NCBI GenBank assembly: GCA_038329965.1
Contig: JBBQNN010000005.1
Location: 1-64,000 of the forward strand
Direction of reading: 5' to 3'
DNA length: 64,000 bases
Source: QHCA01 sp003244095
GTDB taxonomy: Bacteria > Actinomycetota > Actinomycetes > Mycobacteriales > QHCA01
Of the stretch, positions 34,189-39,924 are shown piece after piece. The stretch's first letter is position 1. Every line of letters begins with the position of its first letter. Position numbers and translations under genes: made by a program. The notes under the pieces were generated by a model that saw nothing but the letters and a program-made list of their open reading frames with translations, did no database searches and was not told the DNA's origin.

Positions 34189-34617
34189 CTAGGAGTTGGC
34201 GGCTGCCCGGCCCGGACTGCTGGACGCACGTGGTGCGGGCTTGGTGTCGTGGCGTCGGCGGGCGGCCTCCACGTCGTGCATATGGATGATCGCCCATTCG
34301 CACATCGCATCGAATATCGGCCGGATGCTCTCTCCGGTCGAAGACAACCGATAGTCCACGTGCAGCGGTACCGACCTGTGGTCATAGCGTTGGACCAGGC
34401 CGTCACGTTCCAATGCGCGCAGGGTGCGGGTAAGCGCCTTCTGGGAAATGCCACCGACGCGACGTAGAAGCTGGCCGTTGCGGTGGGTTCCGTCCGCGAC
34501 AGCGGACAGCACGAGGACCGACCACTTGTCGGCGATGAGAGCGAGCACCTGGCGCGACGGACAATCAGCGTCGAAGGGGTCAGGACTCCAGCCAGCCTGC
34601 CCCTCAGGTATCGGCAC
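34189..34617 (-). CDS. HxlR-family transcriptional regulator
   Basis: The GTG at 34617 gives 142 residues and fits the family length (110-150); the frame is open further up without a sensible start. The HxlR core begins CPSRQVLALIADKWSVLVLSAVADGTHRNGQLLRRVGGISQKALTRTLRALERDGLVQRYDHRSVPLHVDYRLSSTG, a winged helix with the typical DKW motif. Only a few bases separate the TATACA-like box at ~34628 from the GTG, so the message may be leaderless. It is divergent from the DUF3224/monooxygenase pair, the likely target. HxlR proteins respond to aldehydes, quinones or redox stress. Confidence 0.85.
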   Translation of the reverse strand: MPIPEGQAGWSPDPFDADCPSRQVLALIADKWSVLVLSAVADGTHRNGQLLRRVGGISQKALTRTLRALERDGLVQRYDHRSVPLHVDYRLSSTGESIRPIFDAMCEWAIIHMHDVEAARRRHDTKPAPRASSSPGRAAANS

Positions 34618-34912
34618 GCGGTCACTGTATAGGGAAAGAAATGTCCGTACTTGCCGCCGCGGGAGCGCGCGGCCAGGATCAGGGCCGTGCTGAGCGGAGG
34701 TCCACGTCGCCCGCGTAGCCGCGACCGAGGGGTGAACGTCGTTCTGGGGGCGGTCGAGGGCCGGCACCATGCGGGCAACTCGCTGCCTTGGAGTTGTGTG
34801 AATTGACCTGGGGTGATCCCGGGACTGGCAGCACCTGTCCATGCGATCGACGGCCGCGCCTGACGTGCTGCCTTCACCGTTCGCACTGACGATGCCCACT
34901 GAGGGAGTGATC

Positions 34913-35329
34913 ATGACCGATACAGCAGACCGGATCCATGCCACCGGCCACATCGAGGTCCGGTCCTACGAGCCAGCCCCTTACGACGAGCCATCCGACG
35001 GCCCGACTCTGGTCGAGATCCGGGTCAGTGAAACGTTCTCCGGCGACATCCAAGCCGAGGGCTCTGTGCGTTTCCTACAGAGCGTCCGCAGTGACGGGTC
35101 GGCGAGCTTCGTTGGCCTTGAGCGCGTCACCGGCTCGATCGGCGACCGGTCCGGCAGCTTCACCCTGCAGGACCAGGGCACGCTCGACGGCTCGACCGTC
35201 TCCGGTATCTGGTTCGTGATTCCCCGGTCCGGCACTGGGCAGCTCGTCGGGCTGCGGGGCGAAGGCGGGTTCACAGCCCAACTCGGCCAGAACGCCGAGA
35301 TCACCCTGGACTATTGGTTCGAAGAATGA
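34913..35329 (+). CDS. DUF3224 domain protein
   Basis: The 138-residue protein starts at MTDTADRIHATGHIEVRSYE with GGGAG in front. The family pattern is evident: HIEVRSYEPAPYDE, VSETFSGDIQAEGSVRFL, GLERVTGSIGDRSGSFTLQDQGTLDG and a final LGQNAEITLDYWFEE. These proteins are single beta-barrels like allene oxide cyclase, of unproven function. The stop overlaps the next ATG by ATGA. Divergent from an HxlR regulator. Confidence 0.88.
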   Translation: MTDTADRIHATGHIEVRSYEPAPYDEPSDGPTLVEIRVSETFSGDIQAEGSVRFLQSVRSDGSASFVGLERVTGSIGDRSGSFTLQDQGTLDGSTVSGIWFVIPRSGTGQLVGLRGEGGFTAQLGQNAEITLDYWFEE

Positions 35330-35910
35330 CCAGCGCCACGAGTGACCCCAGGCCGCAACCGGTGACAGTGGTCCTCACTCGGCGCGTCAAGCCTGGGTCG
35401 GAGCAGGCATTCGAGGCGGTACTGCACCGAATCGCCGATCAGGCAGTGCGCTTCCCCGGCCACGAGGGAGTGACGATCCTGCGTCCCGAGCCGGATGGCC
35501 GAACGGCCTACGTCCTCGTCCTCCACTTCCGATCTAAGCTCGAACTTCAGGCCTGGACCACCTCATCTGTACGAGCCACGCTCCTGGCCGAAGCCGACGC
35601 TTACAGCGACGACATGCTGGAGACTCAGCAGAGTGCCGGCCTCGAAGGTTGGTTCCGGCTACCCGGTGCAGAACTGGTGCGACCGCCCCCCCGCTTCAAG
35701 ATGGCAATCACCAGCTGGATCGGAATCGTGCCCCTGCTGGTGCCGGTCAGTCTGTGGGTGGCCCCTCACCTAACCTCGCTACCGTTGGCGCTGCGCCCCG
35801 TGCCTGCAGCGCTGGTCATCACCTTCGCAATGACCTACCTGATCATGCCGATCCTCACTCGGGCACTGCGTGCCTGGCTATGGCCGGCCAGACAGGGTCA
35901 CGCGCCATGA
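35326..35910 (+). CDS. Membrane-anchored ABM-type monooxygenase-like protein
   Basis: The 194-residue product has an ABM barrel (VTVVLTRRVKPGSEQAFEAVLHRIADQAVRFPGHEGVTILRPEP) and, unlike simple ABM proteins, two or three C-terminal membrane helices (WIGIVPLLVPVSLWVAP, PAALVITFAMTYLIMPILTRAL). This is the COG3224-like fusion. It starts in an ATGA overlap with the DUF3224 gene, so the two are translated together. The HxlR regulator opposite is the likely control. Substrate unknown. Confidence 0.8.
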   Translation: MTSATSDPRPQPVTVVLTRRVKPGSEQAFEAVLHRIADQAVRFPGHEGVTILRPEPDGRTAYVLVLHFRSKLELQAWTTSSVRATLLAEADAYSDDMLETQQSAGLEGWFRLPGAELVRPPPRFKMAITSWIGIVPLLVPVSLWVAPHLTSLPLALRPVPAALVITFAMTYLIMPILTRALRAWLWPARQGHAP

Positions 35911-36017
35911 CTTGGGGACGGCCGGCATCAACCGTCCCCAGTGGCTGACCCGCTTATGGCGTTGGGCGCAGTGCCGAGGGTGGCTCGGCTAGACCAGCGC
36001 AAATTAGGAGGCGCAAA

Positions 36018-36410
36018 ATGTTAGGTGAACACACGATCGATGTCATGTTGCTGTCAACTAACCTCGAAGCTACTAAGGAGTTTTACGGAGCTAAGCTCGG
36101 TCTGAAAATACTGTTCGAGGAGGAGAACGTCTTCGTAACCTTCAAGTGCGCAGGCGACAGTCGCGTCGTCGTGACGAAGAGCACCGTTGGTACGTCGGAT
36201 GAGCAGACACAAGCCTGTTGGCGCGTAGATGACTTATCCGCCGAGGTTGCCGAACTCCGTGCACACGGTGTTGAGATCTTGGATTTCCCCGATCTCAACA
36301 CCAAGGATGGAATCGCCGATGTAGGCTTCGCGTTTACGGCCGCCTTTGAAGATCCCCACCGCAACTCGCTCGCCCTAATCCAGTTCAAGAAGGACCCCGA
36401 CATCACCTAA
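36018..36410 (+). CDS. VOC family protein of less GC-rich composition
   Basis: The 130-residue protein has a perfect ribosome site (AGGAGG 7 bases before ATG). The VOC pattern is clear: HTIDVMLLSTNLEATKEFYGAKLGL, VTFKCAGDSRVVVTKS, FAFTAAFEDPHRNSLALIQF. Codon use differs from its neighbours: many TAA-, ACT-, GAA- and CTA-type third positions and lower GC, suggesting later acquisition. It is the last intact gene before the decayed, tRNA-rich patch. Its role could be detoxification or small-molecule resistance. Confidence 0.8.
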   Translation: MLGEHTIDVMLLSTNLEATKEFYGAKLGLKILFEEENVFVTFKCAGDSRVVVTKSTVGTSDEQTQACWRVDDLSAEVAELRAHGVEILDFPDLNTKDGIADVGFAFTAAFEDPHRNSLALIQFKKDPDIT

Positions 36411-36541
36411 CGGTCATGCCGCTTCCCTTCTTGTCGGGCCCAGCAAGAAATTTCCCAGAACCAGGGTTCACCCGTTCGACACCGGTCGCGGTCGGGTCTA
36501 CCCCCCGGGCCCCGGGGCTCCGGGCAAAGTCAGTTGATCAT

Positions 36542-36580
36542 GCGGTGAGCTGTGAGCTGTGAGCTGTGAGCTGTGAGTTT
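36542..36580. repeat. Heptamer tandem repeat (TGAGCTG)
   Basis: Five copies of the 7-base unit (TGAGCTG, last one ending TGAGTTT) run from about 36544. It opens the decayed patch that follows. A replication-slippage tract, not coding in any convincing frame. Confidence 0.7.
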
Positions 36581-36635
36581 GAGGTGAGCGGCGGCGTCGT
36601 GGGCATGGTGACGGGTGCGGCTTTCACGGTTTTGA

Positions 36636-36857
36636 TGGCGGTTCTCTAGTCCTACCTTCGAGCCGAGGACCGCACCCGTCGATGTCATCTTCTCCGATGT
36701 CAGCCCTGCCCGCGCAACCCACGCCGTCCACGTCTTCACGCGGCAGATCGGGTTCGCCGGTTTGATGGACGTGCTCGCGCAGGTCCCGGATCCACGTCCG
36801 GCGGATGGAACTACACCCCTGCTCCCGAACGACACGCCGCAACAACCAGGAGTTAAT
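36636..36857 (+). pseudogene. N-terminal remnant of an ISAs1-like transposase
   Basis: A frame without start codon reads VDVIFSDVSPARATHAVHVF and then GFAGLMDVLAQVPDPRPADG before stopping at 36855. The LLxxLAxVPDPRxxxG pattern is the N-terminal signature of ISAs1-family (DDE_Tnp_1-associated) transposases. Everything after that signature is missing. No inverted repeats could be matched. Confidence 0.4.
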
Positions 36858-36872
36858 TCGTCGTGAGCCCTC

Positions 36873-36923
36873 AGCTCCAGCTCGTCACCCAGCAGCGTCC
36901 AATGCTCAACAAGCGGCGCGTTC
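36873..36923 (-). pseudogene. Short remnant resembling a Tn3-family transposase N-terminus
   Basis: On the minus strand 17 codons read NAPLVEHWTLLGDELEL. The string VEHWTLLxDExEL occurs near the N-terminus (DUF4158) of Tn3-family transposases of actinobacteria. Homology stops abruptly on both sides. It is short enough to be chance, hence the low score. Confidence 0.3.
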
Positions 36924-36974
36924 GGTGGTCGTTGGGTGCGAGGATCTGTCCTGTCGATCTTGAGTGCGGTCCGG

Positions 36975-37282
36975 CGGCGGCAAGACCTACGCCCAGCTGA
37001 GCACGGAGGCTCGGGCCAACCCGACCGACACGAAGCTGCAGGGCACCGTGAACACGATGTCCAAGGGCGAGACCCGGGCGAGACCCTTAGCGGACTGCTG
37101 CTCAGCGCCTACGCCTTCGGCACGATGGGCCCGCTCGCCGGCATCGGCGCCATCGTCCCGTTCATCGGCGGAGGGTGCTGATCCTGCTGTCGATCATGGG
37201 CCTGATGTACGGACACCGCGCAAAAGAGGAGCAGACGGTGTTCACCAGCCACAGCGATCGCAAGGCCGTTACCGTCGGCTAG
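36975..37282 (+). pseudogene. Membrane-protein pseudogene (LigA-labelled family) broken by an 11-bp duplication
   Basis: Three frames in succession encode one protein end: GKTYAQLSTEARANPTDTKL-QGTVNTMSKGET, then GETLSGLLLSAYAFGTMGPL-AGIGAIVPFIGG, then LLSIMGLMYGHRAKEEQTVF-TSHSDRKAVTVG and TAG. This matches the C-terminal part of actinobacterial membrane proteins often mislabelled aromatic ring-opening dioxygenase LigA. The first break is explained by a tandem duplication of GGGCGAGACCC (37065-37075 and 37076-37086); a second one-base change lies near 37175. The N-terminal part is absent. Confidence 0.6.
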
Positions 37283-37682
37283 CAAGCCAGGCACGAACCA
37301 CGCCGACCAGCACGCCCGGATCCGCCAGCGATGGCGGGCCCGGGTGTGCCCGTCAGCGCCTGGTGCGCGCAGGGAACACATTCAGCCGAAACCCTGTTGC
37401 TTGTGGGTGTCCGCACCTTCATTCTGTTCACGGCACACAGCCACCCGATCAAGGAGATCATCGATGACCCGCTCCGAGAGCATGGCGAGTTGGCGCTCTA
37501 CGCGCCTCGTCGTCATGCCCGCCGGCCGGAATTCGATTGATCACGCCTACCAGCCCGCAATCCGCGGGTGTTCGCAGGCGGCATTTGGGTAGCCTCAATA
37601 TCGGCTGACCCAAGAGCCGCCCGCAGCGCCCGAGAGCGCAGCGAGGCGGCTTTCGGCATTTCCGGGTCACAATTGCATATGA
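37283..37682. other. 400 bases without a recognised gene, upstream of the tRNA array
   Basis: Short frames are open here (for example MTRSESMASWRSTRLVVMPA from 37464) but none resembles a known protein. A GCCGCC...GGCGGC inverted repeat lies around 37616-37650, directly before the first tRNA. No transposon end or promoter could be identified with confidence. Confidence 0.4.
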
Positions 37683-37751
37683 GCGGACGAGCCGCGGCGG
37701 TGGCCCGGATTCCAAACCCGAAGTCCGGAGGTTCGACCCCTCCCGTCCGTG
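37683..37751 (+). tRNA. tRNA-Trp (CCA), divergent
   Basis: Acceptor GCGGACG/CGTCCGT (G1:U72) and T arm GGAGG-TTCGACC-CCTCC are sound and the discriminator is G, as in tRNA-Trp. The anticodon loop TTCCAAA gives CCA, but its stem has two mismatches and the D loop is only about four bases. First member of the array. Confidence 0.45.
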
Positions 37752-37835
37752 CTGTAACAAAGCACGTCCAAGAGCACATTGACAACTCCACAGCGAAAGC
37801 ACACATGATCCCCGGGGCCGCCATCCCCGGGGTAT

Positions 37836-37908
37836 CGGGACGTGGGCAAGCGGCTAAGCCACCTCATTTGGGATGAGGGCGACGCAGGTTCGAGTCCTGC
37901 CGTTCCGA
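37836..37908 (+). tRNA. tRNA-Pro (TGG)
   Basis: Acceptor CGGGACG/CGTTCCG, D stem GGC/GCC, anticodon arm CCTCA-TTTGGGA-TGAGG, T arm GCAGG-TTCGAGT-CCTGC, A73. All arms pair. A duplicated ATCCCCGGGG sequence lies just before it (37808-37832). Confidence 0.85.
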
Positions 37909-37942
37909 CCGACCCGTACGTGATCCTCGTACGGGCGACATG

Positions 37943-38015
37943 GTGGTCGTTCCCGTCGTGGGAAGGGTCCGGGTCGTGATCCCGGGAAGGCTCGGTTCGA
38001 CTCCGGCCGATCACC
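37943..38015 (+). tRNA. tRNA-His (GTG)
   Basis: Acceptor GTGGTCG/CGATCAC; G at position -1 faces C73, the specific identity pair of tRNA-His. Anticodon arm CCGGG-TCGTGAT-CCCGG has C instead of U at position 33. D stem CCC/GGG; T stem has one mismatch. Confidence 0.78.
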
Positions 38016-38019
38016 CCAA

Positions 38020-38100
38020 GCGCCTTGTGAGCGACTGGCCGCTCCGCCGCCTGTAAAGCGGCCGCCCCTGGCATCCCAGGTTCGACCCCTGGAAGGCGCA
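38020..38100 (+). tRNA. tRNA-Tyr (GTA)
   Basis: Acceptor GCGCCTT/AAGGCGC perfect; D stem GAGC/GCTC; anticodon arm GCCGC-CTGTAAA-GCGGC; long variable region as expected for bacterial tRNA-Tyr; T arm CCAGG-TTCGACC-CCTGG; A73. Confidence 0.88.
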
Positions 38101-38120
38101 CGTTGGTCCACACGCTCGGT

Positions 38121-38185
38121 GCCCGCGGCGGGCGCTCCGGCTGCAACCCGGAGTGGTGAGCGGGGTTCGACACCCCCGCCGGGCT
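38121..38185 (+). tRNA. tRNA-Cys (GCA), reduced D arm
   Basis: Anticodon arm TCCGG-CTGCAAC-CCGGA gives GCA and the discriminator is T, the tRNA-Cys identity base. The acceptor pairs at five of seven positions, and the D region is too short for a normal arm. Ends are approximate. Confidence 0.5.
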
Positions 38186-38201
38186 CTGCGCCCATCCCTG
38201 G

Positions 38202-38226
38202 CCAGCAAGATCCGGGATAACGCTGG
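38202..38226. repeat. Copy of the dispersed TCCGGGATAACGCTGG element inside the array
   Basis: CCAGC-AAG-ATCC-G-GGAT-AAC-GCTGG is an imperfect 25-bp palindrome between tRNA-Cys and tRNA-Lys. Its right half TCCGGGATAACGCTGG differs by one base from the core of the 41-bp tandem repeats at 32.8 kb and matches, inverted, the sites before the nitric oxide reductase gene. Confidence 0.7.
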
Positions 38227-38251
38227 GTGGCGCGACTCAAGACAGGGACTT

Positions 38252-38324
38252 GCCTCCGTAGCTGAGATGGCGTTAGCACCCGGCTCTTAACCGGGGGACG
38301 CCCGTTCGAGTCGGGCCGGGGGTA
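38252..38324 (+). tRNA. tRNA-Lys (CTT)
   Basis: Acceptor GCCTCCG/CGGGGGT with G1:U72; D stem GCT/AGC; anticodon arm CCCGG-CTCTTAA-CCGGG; T arm GCCCG-TTCGAGT-CGGGC; A73. Confidence 0.9.
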
Positions 38325-38349
38325 CGCAAAATCCATAGTGGACCGACGA

Positions 38350-38421
38350 GTGGACGAAGTGTTGGCGGCCGCACACCTGTCTTCCAAACAGGCTGAGGGA
38401 GTTCGACTCTCCCCGTCCGCA
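38350..38421 (+). tRNA. tRNA-Gly (TCC)
   Basis: Acceptor GTGGACG/CGTCCGC with a T2:G71 wobble; anticodon arm CCTGT-CTTCCAA-ACAGG; T arm GGGAG-TTCGACT-CTCCC; discriminator A rather than the usual T of bacterial tRNA-Gly. Confidence 0.85.
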
Positions 38422-38433
38422 CGCAAGGAACAT

Positions 38434-38508
38434 GCCGCTGTAGCTCAGTCGGGAGAGAGCGGACGCCTCGTACGCGTCAGGCCCTCGGTTCGATCCTGAG
38501 CGGCGGCT
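38434..38508 (+). tRNA. tRNA-Thr (CGT)
   Basis: Acceptor GCCGCTG/CGGCGGC; D stem GCTC/GAGC; anticodon arm GACGC-CTCGTAC-GCGTC; T arm CTCGG-TTCGATC-CTGAG; T73. Confidence 0.9.
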
Positions 38509-38527
38509 CTTGGCAGATGCACCACCA

Positions 38528-38599
38528 GCGCGGCTAGCTCAGTGGCAGAGCAGCTCTCTTACAAGGAGTCGGTCCGAGGTTCGAGTCCTCGGTCGCGCA
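38528..38599 (+). tRNA. tRNA-Val (TAC)
   Basis: Acceptor GCGCGGC/GTCGCGC; D stem GCTC/GAGC; anticodon arm GCTCT-CTTACAA-GGAGT with wobble pairs; T arm CGAGG-TTCGAGT-CCTCG; A73. Confidence 0.9.
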
Positions 38600-38617
38600 C
38601 CCGCTGTTGAACAACAT

Positions 38618-38690
38618 TGACCTGTAGCTCAACCGGAAGAGCACCCGGCTGTTACCCGGGCTTGTGCTGGTTCGAATCCAGCTAGGTCAG
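38618..38690 (+). tRNA. tRNA-Asn (GTT)
   Basis: Acceptor TGACCTG/TAGGTCA; D stem GCTC/GAGC; anticodon arm CCCGG-CTGTTAC-CCGGG; T arm GCTGG-TTCGAAT-CCAGC; G73, the Asn discriminator. Confidence 0.92.
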
Positions 38691-38730
38691 CTGCTGTCAT
38701 CTCGCTCCGCTCGATGCTCGCTCGACCAAC

Positions 38731-38806
38731 CGGGTGTACGCCCTCTGGTTACGAACCAGTCGAAAGGCTAACGGACACACGGAGGTTCGAATCCTCTCAC
38801 CCGGAC
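38731..38806 (+). tRNA. tRNA-Arg (ACG), no recognisable D arm
   Basis: Acceptor CCGGGTG/CACCCGG perfect and T arm GGAGG-TTCGAAT-CCTCT good. Anticodon arm TCTGG-TTACGAA-CCAGT gives ACG. Only five bases lie between position 9 and the anticodon stem, so the D arm is missing, while about 20 bases separate anticodon and T arms. Structure needs checking. Confidence 0.6.
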
Positions 38807-38829
38807 TGCAGGAGAAATCAGCACGCTAT

Positions 38830-38902
38830 GCCCTCGTGGAGCAGTGGAGTGCTCGCCTGCCCGTCAAGCAGGAGGCCGCCGGTTCGAACCCGGTCGTGGG
38901 CG
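38830..38902 (+). tRNA. tRNA-Asp (GTC)
   Basis: Acceptor GCCCTCG/CGTGGGC with one T:T mismatch; D stem GAGC/GCTC; anticodon arm CCTGC-CCGTCAA-GCAGG with C33... read as loop C-C-GTC-A-A; T arm GCCGG-TTCGAAC-CCGGT; G73 as in tRNA-Asp. Confidence 0.85.
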
Positions 38903-38929
38903 CAGGCGGTCTGCCGCCGTCGACAGCTT

Positions 38930-39002
38930 TGCCAGGTGGGTGTCGGCATCCCAACCACGGCCCTGACCCGTGGGCGCGCTGGTTCGACTCCAGCTCTGGC
39001 AG
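38930..39002 (+). tRNA. tRNA-Gln (CTG)
   Basis: Acceptor TGCCAGG/TCTGGCA; anticodon arm CACGG-CCCTGAC-CCGTG with C at position 33; D arm weak (GG/CC); T arm GCTGG-TTCGACT-CCAGC; G73 as in tRNA-Gln. Confidence 0.78.
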
Positions 39003-39021
39003 CAGTTCTCCGTCGTACCGA

Positions 39022-39094
39022 CCGTCGTTACCCAACCGGTGAAGGGGCACCTCTGATACGGGTGTAGCGCGTGGTTCGACTCCACGGCGACGGA
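39022..39094 (+). tRNA. tRNA-Ile (GAT)
   Basis: Acceptor CCGTCGT/GCGACGG; D stem CCC/GGG; anticodon arm CACCT-CTGATAC-GGGTG; T arm CGTGG-TTCGACT-CCACG; A73. Confidence 0.88.
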
Positions 39095-39106
39095 CCGTCA
39101 ACACCG

Positions 39107-39177
39107 GCTCCGGTGGGGTAGCGGCAGCCCCCCTCGCTCTCAACGAGGAAGCCCGAGTTCAACTCTCGGTCGGAGTA
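39107..39177 (+). tRNA. tRNA-Glu (CTC)
   Basis: Acceptor GCTCCGG/TCGGAGT with terminal wobbles; D stem GGG/CCC; anticodon arm CCTCG-CTCTCAA-CGAGG; T arm CCGAG-TTCAACT-CTCGG; A73. Confidence 0.88.
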
Positions 39178-39189
39178 CGAGCAGGCTCT

Positions 39190-39276
39190 GGAGAGCTCGC
39201 CCCTTGGCATGGCACACCGTCTCGAAAACGGCTACGAGCCTGACCGCTCAGAGGAGTTCGACTCTCCTGCTCTCCG
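39190..39276 (+). tRNA. tRNA-Ser (CGA)
   Basis: Acceptor GGAGAGC/GCTCTCC perfect; D stem GCC/GGC; anticodon loop CTCGAAA with a four-pair stem; long class II variable arm; T arm AGGAG-TTCGACT-CTCCT; G73 as in tRNA-Ser. Confidence 0.9.
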
Positions 39277-39277
39277 C

Positions 39278-39350
39278 ACCGCTCTATCCCAATGGTAGAG
39301 GAAGCGCGTTGAGGACGCGTCCAGTCCCGGTTCGAGTCCGGGGAGCGGTA
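39278..39350 (+). tRNA. tRNA-Leu (GAG) with a short variable region
   Basis: Acceptor ACCGCTC/GAGCGGT perfect; D stem TCC/GGA; anticodon arm GCGCG-TTGAGGA-CGCGT; T arm CCCGG-TTCGAGT-CCGGG; A73. Bacterial tRNA-Leu normally has a long variable arm; this one has only about five bases. It starts two bases after tRNA-Ser(CGA). Confidence 0.85.
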
Positions 39351-39363
39351 CGCAGCACACAGA

Positions 39364-39448
39364 GGAAGGCGAGCAGCGTTGGCGACTGCACCCGATTGCT
39401 ACTCGGGAGGGTCGATGGCCCGGCGGGGTTCGACTCCCCGGTCTTCCG
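39364..39448 (+). tRNA. tRNA-Ser (GCT)
   Basis: Acceptor GGAAGGC/GTCTTCC; D stem GCAG/CTGC; anticodon arm CCCGA-TTGCTAC-TCGGG; long class II variable arm; T arm CGGGG-TTCGACT-CCCCG; G73. Confidence 0.92.
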
Positions 39449-39466
39449 CGTACGGAGTACGACCAC

Positions 39467-39534
39467 CGCGCATGCAGGTTGGCCTCCTGGCCCTCATAAG
39501 GCCGGGCTGCCGGGTTCGGCTCCCGGATGCGCGC
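39467..39534 (+). tRNA. tRNA with CAT anticodon (Met or Ile-lysidine), compact D arm
   Basis: Acceptor CGCGCAT/ATGCGCG perfect, so not an initiator (no 1:72 mismatch). Anticodon arm TGGCC-CTCATAA-GGCCG; T arm CCGGG-TTCGGCT-CCCGG; D stem AGG/CCT with a four-base loop; C73 is unusual. CAT may read AUG or, if modified, AUA. Confidence 0.75.
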
Positions 39535-39540
39535 CGACAA

Positions 39541-39613
39541 GGGCTTGTAGCTCATCAGGGAGAGCACTCCTCTTGCAAAGGAGAGGCAGCCGGTTCGAGT
39601 CCGGCCAGGTCCA
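39541..39613 (+). tRNA. tRNA-Ala (TGC)
   Basis: Acceptor GGGCTTG/CAGGTCC contains G3:U70, the alanine identity pair. D stem GCTC/GAGC; anticodon arm CTCCT-CTTGCAA-AGGAG; T arm GCCGG-TTCGAGT-CCGGC; A73. Confidence 0.93.
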
Positions 39614-39637
39614 CAGTGGATAGTTCACGACACGCAC

Positions 39638-39694
39638 GGGATGCCGGTGGGAGCGCCTAACGTTCCCGAGTCGAGCAGAAGATCTCGGCATCCC
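39638..39694 (+). ncRNA. 57-base tRNA-like element with a CTA loop
   Basis: GGGATGC and GCATCCC form a perfect acceptor-like stem; inside, GGGAGC-GCCTAAC-GTTCCC is an anticodon-like arm whose loop would read CTA (UAG codon). There is no D arm and no TTCGA T loop. A further stem CGCACGG/CCGTGCG (39633-39639 with about 39703-39709) encloses it. It sits in line with the tRNA genes but may be a decayed member or another structured RNA. Confidence 0.3.
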
Positions 39695-39824
39695 CGATAC
39701 GTCCGTGCGGTGCGCAGACAGCGGATACTTCTGGCACCCAGCGGTTCGAAATCCACACCTGTCCCGCGTACGACTGCCCGCGGGGCGACCGCCTCCATAT
39801 CCGATCTCGGGCAGGCCGTACCTA

Positions 39825-39897
39825 CGCCTCGTAGCTCAGAGGACAGAGCGCCCGCCTCCGAAGCGGGAGGCCACACGTTCAAGTCGTGTCGAGGCGA
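39825..39897 (+). tRNA. tRNA-Arg (CCG), canonical
   Basis: Acceptor CGCCTCG/CGAGGCG, D stem GCTC/GAGC, anticodon arm CCGCC-type with loop CTCCGAA, T arm ACACG-TTCAAGT-CGTGT, A73. Unlike the array members it is a fully standard chromosomal tRNA. It stands 130-210 bases after them and directly before the NUDIX gene, so it may be the original integration target of the element that brought the array. Confidence 0.95.
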
Positions 39898-39924
39898 CGA
39901 TCGCGCTCCTGCTTGACTGGGCGC

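Noticed and set aside
36542..36580. Heptamer TGAGCTG repeats as a regulatory array
   Set aside because: Simple slippage tract in a decayed region, no gene directly downstream.
36624..36845. 73-codon minus-strand frame in the decayed patch
   Set aside because: The + strand of the same bases carries the recognisable VPDPR transposase signature, so this frame is a shadow.
39700..39824. A Phe tRNA to complete the set
   Set aside because: A GGTTCGAAATCC T-loop-like string exists at about 39743, but no GAA anticodon arm or acceptor stem can be paired on either strand.
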